The translations under genes were made by a program, and so were the position numbers. From positions 1-10,931 of the forward strand of contig JBJKRF010000118.1 in NCBI GenBank assembly GCA_046704785.1: a stretch of DNA of 10,931 bases, written 5' to 3'. This stretch comes from JBJKRF01 sp046704785. GTDB taxonomy: Bacteria; Chloroflexota; Anaerolineae; Anaerolineales; Villigracilaceae. Shown piece after piece: positions 5,895 to 10,931 of this stretch (within the stretch, counting starts at the first letter, position 1; each line of letters starts with the position of its first letter). Below the pieces are notes generated by a model. The model saw only the letters and a program-made list of their open reading frames with translations. It ran no database searches and was not told the origin of the DNA.

Positions 5895-7511
5895 TTATTC
5901 CATTCCTTGAAAACTTTCTTGTTGGCCCCATTTCTTGAGGCCCCAGGTGCCTGTTTCGGGGACGGCGCGGCCTTCCAAGTCGATGAATTCGTCTGAGGCC
6001 AGTGCTGTGTGGATGGCATCTTCGATGCTTGCCTGGGTTTGTTCGTTCCACGCAAGCATGCCTTTGCCGGCCAGCGCCATCAGCGCTGCGGCGTGGATGT
6101 GCAAATAGGGCGCGGGTTCGCCGCGCTGTTCCAGCCAGGTTCGGATGGCCTTCTTGACGAAGTTCACGTCGACGGGAAGTTTATTGGGGCGTGCCTTCGT
6201 GGGTTTTTGCAACAGGAGTTGCAGCGGCTCCGACTCGGCGTGCGCGCTTACTTTCAGCACCTCGAATCCGGCAGCGCGCGCCGCCAGCACTGCGGCTGTG
6301 ACGAAAGAAGGTTCTGCTTCGGCCAGTGCGGCGAAGAAAAGCGTTTCGGGCGAAGCGATCTCGATTAAATTCGAGAAGAGCGCACGTAGCGCCTCCGCAT
6401 GCCAGCTCCAATCATAACGTCGCCGGCGCAGCACCGCTTTGAAGGGCCCAACGGCTTCGTGTCCCCATAGCCAACCGGCCCATAGAGCAGAAAGCGTCCA
6501 AAAGGCCTGGTTGGGGCGCGGGATCGTTCCGGAGACAGCTTTGAGCGGGATGTCGCTCAGAGCGGGGGTCAGGTCGCGCAGCGGGCCTTCGAAGATGACT
6601 ATTCCGCCGGATTCGGGCGGTTCGTCGGGCCAAAGTGCCGATGGCAGAGGAGCCTCATCTGTGGCCCAGGCCTTGACGCCCGCTTCCAACGCCAGCCAGA
6701 CGTTGTTCTCGCGGAAGATATTGGGAAAGCTGAGTTGCTTTGGGCGCGGGCGTTCCGACGGATGCGCCCAGAGAGAGTTGCAGGCGTCGCAGGCCCACAG
6801 CAATAAGGCTTGCATGCAGCGACGGCGCTCGTCCGTGGTGGAAATGCCGTCCAGGCGGTTGATCAACGTCCCCAGAGCGTAGACGGCGCGTGGCTGGTAG
6901 AAGGTCAGGGCCTCTTCGGCGAAGGGGCGATCGGGGTCGTTGCCCGGGGCAATGCGTTCCAGCGCGCGGGCACGGTGCAGGCCAGCGCTACGCGCCCATT
7001 GCGCCGCGCGTTCGAGGTCGTCAGACGTGGTGGGTTGTTCGCCGCCGTGCCCACAGAAAAGACAGTTGTAGATTCTGCCCGTCATGGTTCCGCTGCGACT
7101 GTCCCAGAGAAAAGCTTCTGCGGCCACCTCGTGCCCACAGTTGGCGCAGTGCGTAAGGTATAACGACTGAATGTGTGTTTCCAGACGTTCGTTCTCTTTG
7201 CGGGCCGCGGCCAGGTCAGAGAGAGCCGCTTGCAGGTCAGCCAGGGTGGGTGGTTGCGCCGTCAGGTCGAGCAGGAAACGTAGGACGGGGTTTCCGGCAG
7301 CGACAAGCACACGCTGCCCGGCACGGGCCAACTCGACAGCGAAACGGGGCGAGGCGCCGAAAGGGTCGAGCAGCCAATTCCCTGGGGGCCCGATCTGTGC
7401 GGAAAAGGCACGGGCGGGACCGTCTGGCACAGGTGGCAGGAAACGTGCCAGCGGGCCACTGGCCCCCGTCCATTTTTCTAGTGGAAATGGCATGGAGTCG
7501 AGAATATCCAT
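5895..7511 (-). CDS. Zn-ribbon protein with degenerate DNA methyltransferase fold
   Basis: The 538-residue protein resembles the SAM-dependent DNA methylases that carry a zinc ribbon (COG1743/DUF1156-like). Numbering from the start chosen here, a motif I-like segment LLDPFGASPRFAVELARAG begins at residue 47, but the canonical DPFxGxGT glycine pattern is broken. A short helical linker follows (about 90-115), then a zinc ribbon with CANC (122-125) and CLFC (150-153). ACNSLWAHP and FRENNVWLALE resemble segments of that family. Where a catalytic DPPY motif would be expected, the sequence reads GTIPRPNQAFWTLSALWAGWLWG (from 329), so activity is doubtful. It lies convergent to the penicillin-binding protein gene and divergent from the kinase operon. 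An in-frame ATG at 7535 would add eight residues, but a promoter overlapping that extension favours 7511. Family assignment is from memory, by motif likeness; DNA or RNA binding is inference. Confidence 0.7.
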   Translation of the reverse strand: MDILDSMPFPLEKWTGASGPLARFLPPVPDGPARAFSAQIGPPGNWLLDPFGASPRFAVELARAGQRVLVAAGNPVLRFLLDLTAQPPTLADLQAALSDLAAARKENERLETHIQSLYLTHCANCGHEVAAEAFLWDSRSGTMTGRIYNCLFCGHGGEQPTTSDDLERAAQWARSAGLHRARALERIAPGNDPDRPFAEEALTFYQPRAVYALGTLINRLDGISTTDERRRCMQALLLWACDACNSLWAHPSERPRPKQLSFPNIFRENNVWLALEAGVKAWATDEAPLPSALWPDEPPESGGIVIFEGPLRDLTPALSDIPLKAVSGTIPRPNQAFWTLSALWAGWLWGHEAVGPFKAVLRRRRYDWSWHAEALRALFSNLIEIASPETLFFAALAEAEPSFVTAAVLAARAAGFEVLKVSAHAESEPLQLLLQKPTKARPNKLPVDVNFVKKAIRTWLEQRGEPAPYLHIHAAALMALAGKGMLAWNEQTQASIEDAIHTALASDEFIDLEGRAVPETGTWGLKKWGQQESFQGME

Positions 7512-7517
7512 ACCTTC

Positions 7518-7546
7518 AGTATACAGAGAAATCATTCTTCAACCAA
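7518..7546 (-). promoter_or_regulatory. Promoter (TTGGTT-17-TATACT) of the methyltransferase-like gene
   Basis: On the minus strand, TTGGTT (7546-7541) and TATACT (7523-7518) are separated by exactly 17 bases. The -10 box ends six bases before ATG 7511, so the message would be leaderless. If real, it rules out the upstream ATG at 7535, which lies inside the promoter. Confidence 0.5.
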
Positions 7547-7588
7547 GGCAGCTCTTTGGGGCCTTCGGGACGTTTTATTGCGAAATCT

Positions 7589-7617
7589 CTGACATTAATG
7601 CCTTACAAATTCCTAAT
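7589..7617 (+). promoter_or_regulatory. Candidate promoter of the two-gene signalling operon
   Basis: CTGACA (7589-7594, five of six to TTGACA) and CCTAAT (7612-7617, four of six) are 17 bases apart in the AT-rich divergent intergenic region. An alternative is TAAGAT (7647-7652), eight bases before ATG 7661, which would give a near-leaderless message. The sequence cannot decide between them. AGGA at 7653-7656 is at best a weak ribosome binding site. Confidence 0.3.
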
Positions 7618-7660
7618 ACAAGCGTAAAATTATAAAGAATCCATGTTAAGATAGGACGAT

Positions 7661-8827
7661 ATGACACCGCCTCCTGCAGAACGCATCCTTGTCGTGGAAA
7701 GCGATCCTGATGTCAGTGATTTGATCGCTCGTCAGGCGCTCCAACCACTGGGTTATCGTGTAACGGTTGCCACCGACGGTGCAACAGCGATCCGACAGGC
7801 ATTACAATTTCAGCCGGATGTTATCCTCGCCAATTTAAATCTTAAGGGTCTCAGTGGAAAAGATTTGCTGGTGGCTTTTTCGTCGCAAGGCATCACGATG
7901 CCCGTGATCGTATTGGCTGCACAGGGAGACGAACCCAATGTGATCCAGGCCTTCCGTTTGGGCGCATATGACTATTTGTTGTTGCCTGCACGCGAGACGG
8001 AGGTGGTGGCAGTGGTGGAGCGGGCGCTGAAACAGATGCGGGAGGGACGTGCCCGCCAGCAACTCGATGCGCAACTCAAGAAGACCAATGCGGAACTCCA
8101 ACGTCGCGTACGCGAACTGACCACCATTTTTTCGGTGGGGCGAGCCGTGATCTCTGTTACCGACCAACACGTCTTGTTCACGAAAATCGTCGAAGCAGCA
8201 ATGACAGTGGCCGAGGCCGATATGAGTTGGCTGACGCTCAAAGATGAGCGTAGCAAAACGTTCCTGCTGGCGGCGCATCGGAATTTGCCGAACGCCTGGG
8301 CGCAGAAGGTTGGCCAGCCATTGGATGACGGCGTGAGTACGTTGGTCGCGATGTCGGCTGAGTCCTTGAGTATTTCTGGCGACCCGGTCAAAAAGTTCAA
8401 AATCTCTGCGGTAGGAAAGTCCGCGATGGTGATGCCGATTAAGGTTCAGAACGAAGTCATCGGCCTGCTCACCGTCATCCGCAAAAACGAGCGCGCTTTC
8501 GGGGATGGTGAACAAACTTTGCTGGAGGCCATCGCCGACTACGCTTCAATTTCATTGGTCAATGCACGCCTTTTCCGTGCACTGGCGCAAACTGCCGAAG
8601 CTGCCCAGACTGGTGAAAAGAATAAAAACGAAATGCTCGAAGCGATGCGAAAACAGGTCCGGGCGACAATGCAGACATCGCTCTATCCCCTCGAATTACT
8701 TCTGGGTGGGAAAATGGGGCCGCTGACGGAGGAGCAACAACAGGCTCTGACAAGCGTGCATGACTCCATTAAGCAGTTGATCCTTCAGGTCAATGAACAT
8801 AAGACGCAACCGCAAAAGGTAAGATAA
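7661..8827 (+). CDS. Pseudo-receiver/GAF protein with degenerate kinase dimerisation tail
   Basis: The 388-residue cytosolic protein has a receiver-like domain (about 7-120), a coiled-coil linker (120-155), a GAF sensor domain (about 155-305) and a helical tail (320-380). The receiver fold is clear (ILVVESDPD at the start, GLSGKDLL, GAYDYLLLP), but the phosphoacceptor position is Asn58 (ILANLNL), the conserved Thr is Ala86, the conserved Lys is Leu108 and one acidic-pocket Asp is Ser14. It is therefore unlikely to be phosphorylated. The tail aligns by eye with histidine-kinase HisKA helices (GPLTEEQQQAL), but the H-box His is Lys331 (MRKQVR), and no ATPase domain follows. The downstream histidine kinase gene starts 10 bases later, so the pair is an operon. 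A role as partner, scaffold or modulator of that kinase is inference; the GAF ligand is unknown. Confidence 0.85.
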   Translation: MTPPPAERILVVESDPDVSDLIARQALQPLGYRVTVATDGATAIRQALQFQPDVILANLNLKGLSGKDLLVAFSSQGITMPVIVLAAQGDEPNVIQAFRLGAYDYLLLPARETEVVAVVERALKQMREGRARQQLDAQLKKTNAELQRRVRELTTIFSVGRAVISVTDQHVLFTKIVEAAMTVAEADMSWLTLKDERSKTFLLAAHRNLPNAWAQKVGQPLDDGVSTLVAMSAESLSISGDPVKKFKISAVGKSAMVMPIKVQNEVIGLLTVIRKNERAFGDGEQTLLEAIADYASISLVNARLFRALAQTAEAAQTGEKNKNEMLEAMRKQVRATMQTSLYPLELLLGGKMGPLTEEQQQALTSVHDSIKQLILQVNEHKTQPQKVR

Positions 8828-8837
8828 AATCGTTTCA

Positions 8838-10775
8838 ATGCCAAAAACAGACTTGATCCTGCTCGCAATGGAAGAATCGCCCACTCTGGGTCTGCTGGAG
8901 CGGGCGCTACGCGCTGCTGGCTATGGCGTTGCCGTGGCCAAAGATCAGCCCACCCTCGAGAAAACGCTGCTTGAGACGACGCCTACACTGGTGGTCATCA
9001 CCGAAACGTTGAGCGGCAAAAAAGGGTTAGACTTGGCGTCTACGATGTTAGAACGCTTTCCTACCCTGCCTGTTATTCTATTTGCCACGCGAGATGATCC
9101 GGTGATGGGAAAGCAGGCTATCAAGGCAGGTCTGAGCGATTATCTTTACCCGCCTCTCAAGATCGACGATATTGTTCAGGCGGTCAAGCATAGCCAGAAA
9201 CGCGCCGAACAGATGGGGGACTGGGTGCGGCGCGAAGTGCGCCGTACCACCGCCTCCCTTGAACAGCGCATTAACGAGATGGAGACTCTCGTCAAATTGG
9301 GAAGCTCCATCACCAGTTCGCTCGACCTCGACAGCGTGCTGACCAGCGTCGTGACCGCCTCGGTCGAATTGACCGGCGCAGAAGAAGGCCACCTGTTGAT
9401 GCTTGATGAAAAGAGCAACGAACTTTACATGCGTGCCGGACGTAATTTCGAGGAAAATTTTGCGCGCACGTTCCGACTCCCCGTGAAGGACTCCATTGCC
9501 GGACAGGTAATCCACACCGGGCAACCTGTCGCATTCAACGAGGATTCACCCAACAAAATCAAGACCTCCTATCTGGTCTATTCATTAATTTATGTGCCGT
9601 TGCACGCCAAAGACAAGATCATCGGCGTGCTTGGCGTGGATAATCGCGTTAATAAGCGTCCATTTACGCAGCACAATGAACTGCTGATGAGCGTGCTGGC
9701 TGATTTCGCTGCCATTGCCATCCAGAACGCACAGACGTATCAGACCATCGAGCAGGAACATGCAAAATTCGAGACCACCCTGGTCAATATTCAGGATGGC
9801 GTGATCCTGTTGGACAAAGAAAATTGCATTTTGTTGATCAATCCGGCAGCTAAGAAAGCTTTCGGCCTCGGTCTGAGCGACTTGAGCGGGATGTCGGTGC
9901 TCGAAGCCATCAAGCATCACGATTTCGCCGGTTTACTCAATTCCATTACAGACAACCCGCTCAAGTCCCACGAAATTGCCTTCGAAGACGGACGCGTGTT
10001 TAACGCGCAATACTCACCCATTTCCGAAATTGGCGCAGTGATCACGCTCGAAGATATTACTCATCTCAAGATGGTTGATCGCCTCAAAAACGATTTTATT
10101 CATACCATCTCGCACGACTTACGTTCTCCATTGACTTCGATTATGGGCTATGTGGAACTGCTCGAGCGTGTGGGCCCACTCAATGATCAGCAGAAGACGT
10201 TTGTCAAGCATGTCCAAAACAGCGTGCAGAGTATCACAGCCATGGTTAACGATTTGCTTGACTTGGGCCGCATTGAGGCCGGTTTCGATACGCGCCGCGA
10301 TGAAGTTTCGATCGAGACGATCTTACAATATACGATCGATAATCTTGCCAAGCAGATCGAGGATAAAAAGCAAAATCTACAACTAAACGTTGCTGACTCG
10401 GTTCCGATCGTACGTGGCAATCCGATTCGTTTGCGACAAATGGTGGACAACCTGTTGGTCAATGCTCTCAAATATACGCCGGAAGGGGGCACAATCACCG
10501 TCAATTTACATCCGGACGATGAACAGGTCATCTTCGAAGTGATCGATACGGGCGTTGGCATTCCAACCCTGGATCAGCCGCATATTTTCGAGAAATTCTA
10601 TCGGGCCAGTAATGCACCGAAGGGAACGCCTGGTTCGGGGCTGGGGCTGGCAATCGTAAAGTCGATTGTGGAGAGCCATCAAGGACGGATTTGGGTCGAG
10701 TCAGCGATTGGCAAGGGCTCCAAGTTTATTGTCGTTTTACCCACTTTCAAAGACGAAGACGAAATTCTTAATTGA
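8838..10775 (+). CDS. Receiver-like/GAF/PAS hybrid sensor histidine kinase
   Basis: The 645-residue soluble kinase has, in order, a receiver-like domain (about 5-118), coiled coil (118-150), GAF (about 150-303), PAS (about 308-408), HisKA (about 415-480) and HATPase_c (about 525-636). The kinase core is complete: H-box HDLRSPL with His426, N-box NLLVNALKYT (538-547), G1 DTGVGIP (570-576), F-box FEKFYRA and G2 GSGLGLAI (599-606). The receiver lacks the phosphoacceptor, with Thr55 in LVVITETLSG where Asp is expected; Ala83 replaces the conserved Thr and Pro105 the conserved Lys. Its acidic pair is Glu12/Glu13. No membrane segment is seen, so it should sense a cytosolic signal. There is no Shine-Dalgarno sequence; TAAAAT overlapping the upstream stop lies seven bases before the ATG, so translational coupling or internal leaderless initiation are both possible. 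No partner response regulator with an output domain is in the window. Confidence 0.94.
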   Translation: MPKTDLILLAMEESPTLGLLERALRAAGYGVAVAKDQPTLEKTLLETTPTLVVITETLSGKKGLDLASTMLERFPTLPVILFATRDDPVMGKQAIKAGLSDYLYPPLKIDDIVQAVKHSQKRAEQMGDWVRREVRRTTASLEQRINEMETLVKLGSSITSSLDLDSVLTSVVTASVELTGAEEGHLLMLDEKSNELYMRAGRNFEENFARTFRLPVKDSIAGQVIHTGQPVAFNEDSPNKIKTSYLVYSLIYVPLHAKDKIIGVLGVDNRVNKRPFTQHNELLMSVLADFAAIAIQNAQTYQTIEQEHAKFETTLVNIQDGVILLDKENCILLINPAAKKAFGLGLSDLSGMSVLEAIKHHDFAGLLNSITDNPLKSHEIAFEDGRVFNAQYSPISEIGAVITLEDITHLKMVDRLKNDFIHTISHDLRSPLTSIMGYVELLERVGPLNDQQKTFVKHVQNSVQSITAMVNDLLDLGRIEAGFDTRRDEVSIETILQYTIDNLAKQIEDKKQNLQLNVADSVPIVRGNPIRLRQMVDNLLVNALKYTPEGGTITVNLHPDDEQVIFEVIDTGVGIPTLDQPHIFEKFYRASNAPKGTPGSGLGLAIVKSIVESHQGRIWVESAIGKGSKFIVVLPTFKDEDEILN

Positions 10776-10887
10776 ATCCAGAGTGAGAATCGCAACCGGG
10801 CGGGAATATAGATGTCCAGAAAAGTTTTTTCCAAAGGGTGTGGGAAATGGCGGTAAACTGAGAAGAAAACGCGAGGAGAATTCTGCC
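10776..10887 (+). other. Intergenic leader after the kinase gene
   Basis: These 112 bases hold a T6 run at 10825-10830 and a weak TTTCC/GGAAA repeat around 10828-10847, but no convincing terminator. TAAACT at 10854-10859 is a possible -10 box, with no good -35 upstream. Confidence 0.25.
10874..10878 (+). promoter_or_regulatory. Ribosome binding site (AGGAG) of the last gene
   Basis: AGGAG lies nine bases before ATG 10888 and supports that codon as a real start of translation. Confidence 0.65.
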
Positions 10888-10931
10888 ATGAAAGGAAATC
10901 AATCGAAAATCAAACGGCTGCGAGAGTTATT
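10888..10931 (+). CDS. Start of an unidentified gene, cut by window end
   Basis: An open frame starts at ATG 10888 and encodes MKGNQSKIKRLRELL before the window ends, with no stop. A good AGGAG ribosome binding site precedes it. The 14 visible codons are basic and probably helical, too few for any family assignment. It lies 112 bases after the kinase gene on the same strand and might or might not belong to the signalling operon. Confidence 0.55.
   Translation, partial: MKGNQSKIKRLREL

Noticed and set aside
7661..8838. The pseudo-receiver gene as a frameshifted or truncated histidine kinase
   Set aside because: Its TAA is followed within 10 bases by the start of a complete new receiver-GAF-PAS-kinase protein, not by the missing ATPase part, and the H-box His is itself replaced, so a single sequencing error does not explain it.

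Overview
The window reads like a piece of a Chloroflexota genome, most likely an Anaerolineae relative. This is an inference from three things: the penicillin-binding protein ends in a Pro/Thr-rich tail of the kind common on exported Anaerolineae proteins, the multidomain cytosolic GAF/PAS kinase style fits, and the minus-strand gene resembles a degenerate methyltransferase family that I associate with that phylum. No search could be run. The first ~90 bases are G/C homopolymer runs and look like a contig-end or sequencing artefact.

Layout from left to right. A small NYN/YacP-like putative RNase gene (172-642) is followed by a 350-base non-coding stretch rich in inverted repeats, including a perfect 16-bp hairpin. 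Next come a zinc-dependent histone-deacetylase-family amidohydrolase (993-1988), a MaoC-type hot-dog hydratase (2206-2670), and 10 bases later a large class A penicillin-binding protein (2681-5827). A perfect 16-bp stem-loop (5832-5871) separates this block from a convergent minus-strand gene (5895-7511), which encodes a zinc-ribbon protein resembling a DNA methyltransferase with eroded catalytic motifs. Divergent from it runs a two-gene signalling operon: a receiver-GAF protein with a kinase-like helical tail (7661-8827), then a receiver-GAF-PAS-histidine kinase (8838-10775). A further gene begins at 10888 and runs off the end.

The most interesting part is the two-gene signalling operon. Both receiver domains lack the phosphoacceptor Asp and the conserved Thr and Lys. 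The first protein ends in a domain that looks like a histidine-kinase dimerisation helix pair with the His replaced by Lys and no ATPase domain. Only the second protein has an intact H-box and ATPase. This suggests a pseudo-receiver/pseudo-kinase partner for a cytosolic GAF/PAS kinase; no output regulator is encoded in the window.

A second theme is promoter layout. Several genes have a -10-like hexamer only 5-8 bases before the ATG and no Shine-Dalgarno sequence, which suggests leaderless transcripts. The MaoC gene and the last partial gene have ordinary ribosome binding sites instead.
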